Source: JBFJVZ01 sp041623895 (GTDB lineage: Bacteria; Planctomycetota; Planctomycetia; Pirellulales; Pirellulaceae). Taken from it: DNA of 12,426 bases. Each line of letters opens with the position of its first letter. The first letter of the stretch is position 1. The DNA is taken from positions 1-12,426 of the forward strand of contig JBFJVZ010000219.1 in the NCBI GenBank assembly GCA_041623895.1. Reading direction: 5' to 3'. The notes beneath the pieces were generated by a model. The model made no database searches, was not told the origin of the DNA, and saw nothing but the letters and a program-made list of their open reading frames with translations. Of the stretch, positions 6,660-12,426 are shown one piece after another. The position numbers and the translations under genes are program-made.

Positions 6660-7246
6660 CTAAATGCTGCTGAGCAAACGCTTTAGCTTCGATAACTCCT
6701 CAGCCGACAGCTGGGGAGTTTTCGTTGGTTGACCCACTAATTAACCCACTAATGCATCCGAAGTTGCTTCAGTGGACAGTTGAGTATGCACCTCGTTGGC
6801 CGCAGCCTGGGCGGATCGCATCGCCCCGTAGTGCTTCTCTGTGGTCGCGAAGTCGGCGTGCCGATCGTGGGATGCACGTTCTTTTGCGAAGACCAATGCG
6901 GCTGAATATGCCGATCATCGTCCCAGCAAAAGTCCATCAAATCACCCACGCGAAAGCCGCTATGCCAAATCACGTGCAAGGCGAACTTCCAGGATTCCGC
7001 CGCCTCTGCGCCAACGACCAGTTGAGTCGCTTCGATCATACGATCGAACTCCTCGCCGGTAATTGGTCGACCCTTCATGACTTCGTCGACATCAAGTCGC
7101 TCGACATCGGGAAGTTCATGGATCCAGCCGCGTTTGTGGCAGAATCGCGCAAAACCCATGACGGTTTTTATCATGCTGTTGACTGTGTTGGGCGAACGCG
7201 TCTCGTAGAGAGACTCGTCGCCGTCCATCAGTCGTTCTTGCAGATA
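6660..7246 (-). pseudogene. Decayed tyrosine recombinase (integrase) next to tRNA-Arg
   Basis: Phage-type integrases catalyse site-specific insertion, often into tRNA genes. Reading leftwards from 7246, one frame gives part of the core-binding domain (SPNTVNSMIKTVMGFARFCH, HKRGWI) and the start of the catalytic domain with box I, HSGFRVGDLMDFCWDDD; the catalytic Arg codon is 6952-6950. Around 6850-6880 the sequence changes frame. The new frame has the family's C-terminal signature RHADFATTEKHYGAMRSAQ, with the catalytic Tyr at 6830-6828, then a TAA stop at 6743-6741. The same frame continues beyond it (LVGQPTKTPQLSAEELSKLK) to a final TAG at 6662-6660. The N-terminal segment and roughly 100 residues between box I and box II (with the HxxR motif) are missing, leaving about 180 residues of an expected 300-400. 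It is inactive. The final stop lies 6 nt from the tRNA, the position of an integrase in an element inserted at a tRNA 3' end. The rest of that element is absent. Confidence 0.85.
6694..6722 (+). terminator. Rho-independent terminator of tRNA-Arg
   Basis: AACTCCTCAGC (6694-6704) pairs with GCTGGGGAGTT (6710-6720) over 11 bp, with a single G-U, around a CGACA loop; TTTT runs from 6719 to 6722. It is 40 nt past the tRNA and correctly oriented. On the opposite strand the same bases read as the C-terminal codons TPQLSAEEL of the integrase remnant, so the terminator may have been carried by the element. Confidence 0.85.
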
Positions 7247-7394
7247 TCAACAACCAGGAATCCACCCATCGCACTGCGTGCACCACCGCGTGCGGACAAC
7301 TCGCCGGCGGTCAGCTTGCCGTCGTTGTTGGTGTCGAAGCCAGCAAATCGCGCTAGTAGCTGCTTCTTGTCCGGAGTGAACTTTGGCGCATTCG
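7228..7394 (-). pseudogene. Out-of-frame EF-hand tail of the sulfatase gene
   Basis: Directly past the sulfatase stop, a different frame reads APKFTPDKKQLLARF, then a complete 12-residue EF-hand loop, DTNNDGKLTAGE (7335-7300), then SARGGARSAMGGFLVVD and a TGA at 7230-7228. The loop has Asp1, Asn3, Asp5, Gly6, Leu8 and Glu12 as needed for calcium binding. In the sulfatase frame the stop follows GCA AAA TAG (7403-7395). One additional A in the run of four would restore a continuous frame reading AKIANAPKFTPDKK. So this is best explained as a former C-terminal extension cut off by a frameshift, a sequencing error, or a programmed -1 slip. A possible second loop begins at FLVVD and is cut at the junction with the integrase remnant. 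It has no start codon or ribosome site of its own. Confidence 0.75.
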
Positions 7395-9614
7395 CTATTT
7401 TGCTATTGCTGCCTTTCGTTCTAACTTCGGTGCACCACCTAGGTACGGATAGCTATCGAAGTCGATGTTTCCGCCTATCTCGCGCGGATCATCAAGCCTC
7501 CTTAGCTCGTAGCGCATGAAATTCTGCGAGATCTGCCGCGCGGCTCCGTAGTAGCTCTGTCGAAAAACATTTGTCAGCTGCTCAGGATCTTTATGTACAT
7601 CGTAAAACTCACTGGCAGGGCGTTTCGCAAAGGCAAGCTTATAAGCCAAGCGGTGCCGATCGTCCCTGTCTTTATTTGCGATCACGTAGGACTTCGTTGG
7701 ACCGTTATCGCAGTCAGCATACCAAGCGCCGGCAATCGCCGAATTTTCGTGATTCGGGGTTCCATTGGGCCAGCGATCGGGCTCATGGTTTTGAATGTAA
7801 AGATCGTGCAGCGTCCGTATTCCGCGTGAAGGATACCCGCCCATGTTCGGAGCCTCTTGTGCTGGCACGTGTCGTTCTGTACCGAATACGACTTTTTGAC
7901 TATTACGCCGCTTGAAAAAGCCGGATTTATCGCTTTCCAGAAAACTGATGAGTTCGCGACGGGCGTCTCGGCGATATTCTTCCTCCAACGGCGCAATCGC
8001 TCCACCTTTTTCCAAAAAGACGTTAGCGAGTTCGATGAGACTCACGAAATCATCTACTTTTCGATTCCCGGGAAACTCCTTTGCGAATCGAATCGCCAGC
8101 GGAACTCGCACGCCTGAGTCATAAAGGTTACCCTTGCAGCGGGGAAACGGCATGCCATGGTCGCTGGTCATGACGATAATCGTGTTATCAAGTTCTCCCG
8201 CGGCCTCAAGGGATTTCAGAGCGTTTCCAACGAGGGCGTCGAAGCGTTGAATTTCGACGTAATAGTCAGCGATGTCGTTGCGCACAACATCACAATCGGG
8301 CAAGAACTTGGGCACATCAATCGCCGACAAATCGATCCCAGCCGCCTTGCCTGATCCCGCCTCGTAGGGGCGATGCGGATCGCTGGTGCCGAGCCAATAG
8401 CAAAACGGTGCTTGATCACTGCGCTGCTGAAGAAATTGCGCAAAATTTTCGTAGCGTTTGCCAGTCAATTCGCGCCCAGGCGTTTCGGTTTTACCTGGTC
8501 CCCAGCCTTTGCCTTCGAATCCCGTGATGTACCCAATCTGCTTGAGCTTCTCAGGAAACGTAGTGAACTTTTCCGGGAACACGCCCCACAGATTTGCGGC
8601 ACTGCCGAGCGTCCAAAAATGCTGTCCAGTCAGAATGGCACCGCGAGAGGCCGTACACGAAGGGGACGAAACAAACGCGTGGGGAAACAACACGCCTTCG
8701 CGGGCAATGCGGTCGAAGTTTGGCGTTTTGACAACGGGATCACCGTACACGCCGGCGTGTGGATAACCCCAGTCGTCGGCGATGGCAAACAGGATATTCG
8801 GTCGCTCCGCCAACGGTACGGCTTTTGGTTTGCGCAGCGGTTCTGGTTCCGGCGACGGTGCATTTACGGTCCAGACATAGAGCTTGTCGTCCTTCGAATC
8901 CCAACCCATCCCTAACTTCTTGCGTGATGTTGCAATAATTCGGGTACCGCCACGTGTGAAACGGACTCGTGACGTCCAATCGGCGTACATCAATTTCTTC
9001 ACGACCCGCAAAGTCTTGGGATCCCACAACACAATGCTGCCATTGTTGCCTCCAGTGACAATCAAATCGCCTTGCGCGTTCCAATCCAGCGAGAACAACT
9101 CATTCGCGTCGCACTTTGCTGAACGCAACATTCGCCCTGTTGCTACATCCCATAGTCCCAGCGTGCCGTCGACGTAGCAAACCGCCAGGGTCTTGCCATC
9201 GGGACTAAAAGCGACTTCCTGAGTCATCTCCTTGGGCAGTTCGTGCAGGACCTTGCCGGTAGATGCGTCGATCAACTTTGGGCGTTCGTTGCGACTGCGT
9301 TCCGCCCGTACCTTTCCATCGGGAGTCAAAGCCTTTCTATCGGGCGGAAACCGTTTTCGTTTCCCCTCTTCCACCTTCCGAAGCAGATGAAAGTTTTGGT
9401 CGTCGACAATCCAGTTGTAGCCATGCCGCAAGTACAACGTAATCTCGTTTTTGCCCGGCCCCAACGCGGCGTACTGTGCTGGCTTATCTATCTCGGCTAA
9501 CAGCTTAACGCGATCCACATTTGCGAGCGTGATCGGATCCGGGTCGTTGGCAACTGCCACCGAGCCTCTAGCCAAGATGCAAACCAATAGAAAAAATCGA
9601 AATGATGGGATCAT
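7395..9614 (-). CDS. Secreted WD40-sulfatase fusion, SGSH-like sulfatase domain
   Basis: This 739-residue protein begins with a signal peptide (MIPSFRFFLLVCILARGSVAVA), so it acts outside the cytoplasm. Residues about 35-250 form WD40-like blades, clear in VAFSPDGKTLAVC...GLWDVATG (135-160), NAQGDLIVTGG...IVLWDP (179-199) and TRGGTRIIATS...LYVWTV (220-250). Two degenerate blades may precede them. Residues 271-730 are a sulfatase domain: PNILFAIADDWG (metal aspartates 280-281), SPSCTASRGAILTG with Cys320 (codon 8657-8655) as the formylglycine site, SDPHRPY (411-417), SDHGMPFPRCKGNLYDSG (Asp485, His486, Lys494), and FYDVHKDPEQLTN near the end. The active-site motif is CTASR, with Ala where CxPSR has Pro. 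The pattern is closest to heparan N-sulfatase (SGSH) relatives, so N-sulfated sugar substrates are possible but unproven. No Shine-Dalgarno site precedes the ATG. The coding frame stops just before an EF-hand in another frame (7228-7394), so the C-terminus is probably truncated. No sulfatase-maturating enzyme is in the window. Confidence 0.95.
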   Translation of the reverse strand: MIPSFRFFLLVCILARGSVAVANDPDPITLANVDRVKLLAEIDKPAQYAALGPGKNEITLYLRHGYNWIVDDQNFHLLRKVEEGKRKRFPPDRKALTPDGKVRAERSRNERPKLIDASTGKVLHELPKEMTQEVAFSPDGKTLAVCYVDGTLGLWDVATGRMLRSAKCDANELFSLDWNAQGDLIVTGGNNGSIVLWDPKTLRVVKKLMYADWTSRVRFTRGGTRIIATSRKKLGMGWDSKDDKLYVWTVNAPSPEPEPLRKPKAVPLAERPNILFAIADDWGYPHAGVYGDPVVKTPNFDRIAREGVLFPHAFVSSPSCTASRGAILTGQHFWTLGSAANLWGVFPEKFTTFPEKLKQIGYITGFEGKGWGPGKTETPGRELTGKRYENFAQFLQQRSDQAPFCYWLGTSDPHRPYEAGSGKAAGIDLSAIDVPKFLPDCDVVRNDIADYYVEIQRFDALVGNALKSLEAAGELDNTIIVMTSDHGMPFPRCKGNLYDSGVRVPLAIRFAKEFPGNRKVDDFVSLIELANVFLEKGGAIAPLEEEYRRDARRELISFLESDKSGFFKRRNSQKVVFGTERHVPAQEAPNMGGYPSRGIRTLHDLYIQNHEPDRWPNGTPNHENSAIAGAWYADCDNGPTKSYVIANKDRDDRHRLAYKLAFAKRPASEFYDVHKDPEQLTNVFRQSYYGAARQISQNFMRYELRRLDDPREIGGNIDFDSYPYLGGAPKLERKAAIAK

Positions 9615-10043
9615 AGGTAGGAAATCTTGCAGGTTAGGATCGGGGACGAATTACCACATGTATCTTAACCGTTTCGCTAAGCGTCGGCGTGGAGTTGAGT
9701 CGTGTGGACATCGGCAACTACTATGCGATCGTGAATGACTTATTTTTAATTGCCCAATACGATGGCCAGTTGCGCTTCTGGCGCCGTCACCGCGTTGAAG
9801 GGTCGTGGTCACCGCTCAACTTTCCCGAAGCTTGGATAACGTGCGCGCTGGCGATCGCGTGTGTCTGCAATATCGTTCGCCATTCGCGTCGGCAGCGGAA
9901 GCGTAATTAGCATGCGTGCTGGCCGCATGACGGTGGCCACCTGCACCGGATATCTCGAAAAACGCTCATCGATTAGATTAATCAAAACCACGACGCTTGC
10001 GTCCTATATCGTTTTGATTGCCTAGCAGCGAAAGGTGCATCAG
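9615..10043. other. Divergent intergenic region between the sulfatase and the secreted-protein gene
   Basis: The region must hold the promoters of both flanking genes, but I find no hexamer pair good enough to mark. Open frames of 60-73 codons exist on both strands without ribosome sites or recognisable motifs. Structure is concentrated at the right: CATGCG/CGCATG hairpin (9911-9916, 9924-9929), the palindrome GGTGGCCACC (9932-9941) and the inverted repeat at 9980-10019. Confidence 0.5.
9980..10019. promoter_or_regulatory. 9-bp inverted repeat upstream of the secreted-protein gene
   Basis: AATCAAAAC (9980-9988) and GTTTTGATT (10011-10019) are perfect inverted copies separated by 22 nt, ending 24 nt before the ATG at 10044. 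Their centres are 31 bp apart, about three helical turns, so both half-sites face the same side of the DNA. This fits a paired operator; as RNA it would be a weak AT-rich stem in the leader. Confidence 0.4.
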
Positions 10044-10580
10044 ATGCTTGATCGATTCATGGGAATGGTACTTCTTCTCGGCGCAGGTACCCCAGCGGTC
10101 GCGGATGATTTGCCGCCGTTTCCGACGCATGTTCCGCCAATTCTTGGCACTGCCGTTGTGACCGATTCCGGAAATGGGAATGAATTGTCTGAGTGGCGAA
10201 TCGGCCTAACCTTGCCAATGATCAGATGGGAGATCGTGGGTGAGATGGTTCCAAAGAGAGAGTGGCCAAAACTCAATGCGGAAGTGGAGAAGTCTCGCCG
10301 CATTTTGCGATTGGGTGGGCCTTCGCAACTTGCCGAGTCACGCATTGTGGATGTCAAAGGCAAAGAATTAACTCGCGACCAGGTACTCAAACGACTCGCA
10401 AGAGAGTCACCTGTGCTTGTCTCGGTCTCAGGTCGAATGCCAGATGCGTTCTATCTACAGTTGACCAATGCCGACGCTTTGATCGTCATCCTTGGCTCCC
10501 GGGACGGCTATCCCGCTCCGGAATTGCTTCCTGCAGAGAAGGGGTCTGCTCAGAATGCGCAAAAGGAGTCCGAAAAATAG
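10044..10580 (+). CDS. Small secreted protein of unknown function
   Basis: From ATG 10044 the protein has 178 residues. It starts with a signal peptide (MLDRFMGMVLLLGAGTPAVA, cleavage probably before DD), so it is exported. The middle is rich in charged residues. The last third, ending in a charged tail, is the recognisable part: VDVKGKELTRDQVLKRL, then SPVLVSVSGRMPDAFYLQL and ALIVIL. I associate this arrangement (a KGKEL-type motif, a helix, then PVLVS-G and a DxFYLQ motif) with a group of planctomycete secreted proteins of unknown function; that is from memory. AAAGG (10031-10035) lies 8 nt before this ATG and favours it over the in-frame GTG at 10035, which overlaps the ribosome site. Its role is unknown; it is followed on the same strand by a putative lipoprotein gene 258 nt away, with no supported feature between. 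Confidence 0.8.
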   Translation: MLDRFMGMVLLLGAGTPAVADDLPPFPTHVPPILGTAVVTDSGNGNELSEWRIGLTLPMIRWEIVGEMVPKREWPKLNAEVEKSRRILRLGGPSQLAESRIVDVKGKELTRDQVLKRLARESPVLVSVSGRMPDAFYLQLTNADALIVILGSRDGYPAPELLPAEKGSAQNAQKESEK

Positions 10581-10838
10581 GCTGAATCAAGGCGCAGGTT
10601 CGGGGCTGGCCGGAAGAGAGCCGTTGGCGCACTTGCCTTTCGTTTCCTCAATAAGCATGCGGTTGCATCGGTCGCCTGTAGTTCGTGAAATCGCTTCGAT
10701 GCAGTCTTCTTCAAATCTCGGACCGACTTGAGAAAACGTGCAGCCAAGCGGTATGGCGAATTCACGATGAATTTTGCCAAGATTCCGACGTGGACGACGA
10801 ATCCCAGAAAATCAGGTCCATTCCAAAGAGCACTACCC

Positions 10839-11270
10839 ATGCGAATCCGACCGTACCGACTTTCTGCATTGACGTGGCCATGCTTGCTTGTCGTGGCAAC
10901 AACTTTCGTAGCGTTCATGGGGTGCAATACCACGGCGCGCACTCTGAACCGCGAGGCCAAACCGCTCGCTTACGTAGGGCAAGTCCAACTCGGTGAGCCT
11001 AAGAACGAGGCCGGCCGGGTCGTCGTGCCCTTGACGTATACTGGTGGAGATTGGCGACAGAACTCAGCGATCGTTCCCATCGACGTGGACGCGACTGTCA
11101 GCGATTCGGAGATCGACATAACTGTCATTACCTCGCTTGCCAACAATGATGACGCCAACGGCGGTTACAGGCTAATTCTCCCTGAAGACAGCATAGGGGA
11201 ATACACGGTCTACTATCGTGATCCTGACGGCGCAAGACATCACATTGGTGAAGTACGGCTGGAGGAATAA
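10839..11270 (+). CDS. Putative lipoprotein of unknown function
   Basis: From ATG 10839 the product has 143 residues. The N-terminus has basic residues (MRIRPYRL), a hydrophobic core (LTWPCLLVVATTFVAFM) and Cys29 preceded by Gly, a loose lipobox (FMGC), so membrane anchoring after cleavage is likely but not certain. The rest (LAYVGQVQLGEP, RVVVPLTYTGGDW, SDSEIDITVIT, YRLILPEDSIGEYTVYYRDPDG, HIGEVRLEE) alternates hydrophobic and polar residues in short strands, suggesting a beta-sandwich. I recognise no family. The frame is open upstream to a TTG at 10728, but that extension is basic and would put the hydrophobic segment internal, so the ATG is preferred. A weak AAAGAG lies about 10 nt upstream. 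It converges with the WD40 gene on the other strand. Confidence 0.7.
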   Translation: MRIRPYRLSALTWPCLLVVATTFVAFMGCNTTARTLNREAKPLAYVGQVQLGEPKNEAGRVVVPLTYTGGDWRQNSAIVPIDVDATVSDSEIDITVITSLANNDDANGGYRLILPEDSIGEYTVYYRDPDGARHHIGEVRLEE

Positions 11271-11411
11271 CACGCAGGCGAGGTGTACCGAAGCAGGGCT
11301 CGCACGGGAATGCGATCAGCCCCTAATACGGCAACTCCCGTCTTCCCAGCATGCAGCGGGTGCATCGCCGAATGGCACTTAGAAATGCCGCAAGTCATGT
11401 GCGATTCACTT

Positions 11412-11431
11412 CAAATCATTTGTTTGATTTG
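11412..11431. repeat. AT-rich hairpin between converging genes
   Basis: CAAATCA (11412-11418) and TGATTTG (11425-11431) pair perfectly around TTTGTT. It lies between the stop codons of two converging genes (11270 and 11496), where a bidirectional terminator would be useful. It has no GC-rich stem or T tract, so a terminator role is weakly supported. Confidence 0.35.
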
Positions 11432-11495
11432 TCGATTCCGCAATCTGCCGCGTAATTGTGGTGAGTAGCCACCAAAGCTTCTCTTCAAAACTGAA

Positions 11496-12426
11496 TCATT
11501 GTTCGTTTGCCAGTGTCGCGTCCCAGATCGTGAGTGAGTAACTGGTTGAGCCGTGATAATCGATTGCAGCCAAATATTTCCCATCGGGGCTTGTTGCCAG
11601 GTAGTGTCCTCCAGCGTCGGACAAGGTGAAAAGCTGTTCGCCAGTGGCGGTATCGGAAATCACGACCTGGTCATAGTCGGTGCACGCGATTCTCTTCCCG
11701 TCCGGAAAAAACACGGCATCAAGCATCAGCGCATTCGGGTACATGCTGGAAACGCGTTGGCCGGTGCTCGCATCCCAAACATTCACTCCGCGCGGTTTCC
11801 CGTTTCTGGTCAAGAAAAATCGACCATCAACACTCCACTTTGGTTTGGGACCGTAGCTGGCACTGGTACCATTCAATGCGATGATCATTTGGCCCGACTG
11901 CGCATCCCAAACTCTGGCAAAATCGCCTGCACCCCACGGATAAAAATATCCGCCCAATACTTGCTTTCCGTCGGGGCTGAACTCAAGCGTTGACGGCGAT
12001 TGGGATTCGTTCAGTGTATGACGGACGGCGCCTGTGCGAGCATCCAAGAGCTTGATCGATTTATCCTGGTAAATCGCAAACAGGCTACCGTTGGGACTAA
12101 AGGTGAACGCCCGATTTTTGGGCAGTTCTTCAAGTCCTGAGCGAATGTCAAAGTTTTTTTGTACCCTCGGCGCGATCTTCCACACAATCAGGCTATCCCG
12201 GTGCCAGGATGCCATTTGTAAATCGTCCGGGCTGAACCATATTTGCGCCGCCGCATGACCGTCGTGGTCTAAGGATGCATATTCTTCACCACTAGCAAGA
12301 TCCCAAAGTATGATCGTCTTGTCGCTGCTGGCCGTGGCAAGCAAACGGCCATCTGGATTGAAGGCGACGGCCGTGATTTCGTCTTGTACATCGTACTTGG
12401 CCAGTAAATCGCCCGAAGCAAGATCG
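11496..12426 (-). CDS. WD40 repeat protein, C-terminal part (5' end outside window)
   Basis: The frame is open to the right edge of the window; about 310 residues are visible and the start is not. Seven WD40-like units follow one another, each opening with a S/N-P-D-G turn: FNPDGRLLATAS...ILWDLASG, FSPDDLQMASW...IVWKI, FSPNGSLFAIY...KLLDARTG, FSPDGKQVLGG...RVWDAQSG, WSVDGRFFLTR...NVWDASTG, FFPDGKRIACT...ISDTATG and TSPDGKYLAAI...TIWDA, ending ANEQ and TGA. The window edge reads DLASGDLLAKYD, the tail of an earlier unit. Seven blades suffice for one closed propeller, so the protein has more than one propeller or another N-terminal domain such as a kinase or peptidase, which cannot be seen. WD40 propellers are protein-binding scaffolds; the partner is unknown. 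Confidence 0.93.
   Translation of the reverse strand, partial: DLASGDLLAKYDVQDEITAVAFNPDGRLLATASSDKTIILWDLASGEEYASLDHDGHAAAQIWFSPDDLQMASWHRDSLIVWKIAPRVQKNFDIRSGLEELPKNRAFTFSPNGSLFAIYQDKSIKLLDARTGAVRHTLNESQSPSTLEFSPDGKQVLGGYFYPWGAGDFARVWDAQSGQMIIALNGTSASYGPKPKWSVDGRFFLTRNGKPRGVNVWDASTGQRVSSMYPNALMLDAVFFPDGKRIACTDYDQVVISDTATGEQLFTLSDAGGHYLATSPDGKYLAAIDYHGSTSYSLTIWDATLANEQ

Noticed and set aside
6749..7228. Intact 159-residue integrase-like gene
   Set aside because: Family similarity in this frame ends near 6870; the true C-terminus with Tyr is in another frame, so it is a pseudogene, not a small gene.
7226..7230. TGATG overlap as translational coupling of EF-hand tail and integrase
   Set aside because: Neither frame is an intact gene and the integrase similarity extends upstream of that ATG, so the overlap is coincidental.
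6725..7519. Plus-strand frame of 264 codons across the integrase and sulfatase tail
   Set aside because: Both minus-strand frames beneath it carry clear family motifs (box I, RHADFATTEKHYG, EF-hand), while this frame has none.
9689..9910. Plus-strand frame of 73 codons in the divergent spacer
   Set aside because: It needs a GTG start without a ribosome site, has no recognisable motif, and overlaps an equally long frame on the other strand.
10550..10960. Minus-strand frame of 136 codons between the secreted protein and the lipoprotein
   Set aside because: It overlaps both supported genes, has no ribosome site, and its translation resembles no family I know.
1..12426. CRISPR array, rRNA, complete insertion sequence, toxin-antitoxin pair or defence system
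   Set aside because: No regularly spaced direct repeats, no rRNA-like sequence, no transposase, and no defence-type domains were seen on either strand.

Overview
The window looks like a planctomycete chromosome segment (Pirellulales-like). The grounds are a DUF1549/DUF1553-type cytochrome C-terminus followed by a Tat-exported DUF1501 protein, an SGSH-like sulfatase fused to WD40 blades, a second WD40 protein, secreted proteins of types I associate with planctomycetes, weak or absent Shine-Dalgarno sites, and long intergenic gaps full of short palindromes. The species cannot be named from the sequence alone.

Layout. 2-514 (+) is the 3' end of a PSD1/DUF1553 gene. 515-802 is a repeat-rich spacer. 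803-2257 (+) encodes a DUF1501 protein; it and the upstream gene form the usual planctomycete pair. 2258-2692 is a non-coding stretch with several hairpins. 2693-5653 (+) is a complete gcvP (glycine decarboxylase). 5802-6305 (+) is a small DUF1841-like protein with its own candidate promoter. 6580-6653 (+) is tRNA-Arg(UCG), followed by a strong intrinsic terminator.

Directly after the tRNA, on the minus strand, lies a decayed tyrosine recombinase (6660-7246). It has lost its N-terminus, has an internal deletion that changes frame, and carries an in-frame stop. Its stop codon is 6 nt from the tRNA, so this is the scar of an element integrated at tRNA-Arg. The integrase remnant abuts an EF-hand tail (7228-7394) that lies out of frame behind a WD40-sulfatase gene (7395-9614, minus). 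The tail was probably once the C-terminus of that sulfatase.

9615-10043 is a divergent intergenic region. It is followed on the plus strand by a small secreted protein (10044-10580) and a putative lipoprotein (10839-11270). These converge on a minus-strand WD40 protein (11496 to the window end) that shows seven blades and continues outside the window.

Most genes are independent units. The only clear functional pair is PSD1/DUF1501. GcvP is glycine metabolism without its H, T or L partners in view. I see no convincing new multi-gene system. The most interesting region is 6580-7440, where a tRNA terminator, an integrase graveyard and a broken sulfatase tail overlap.
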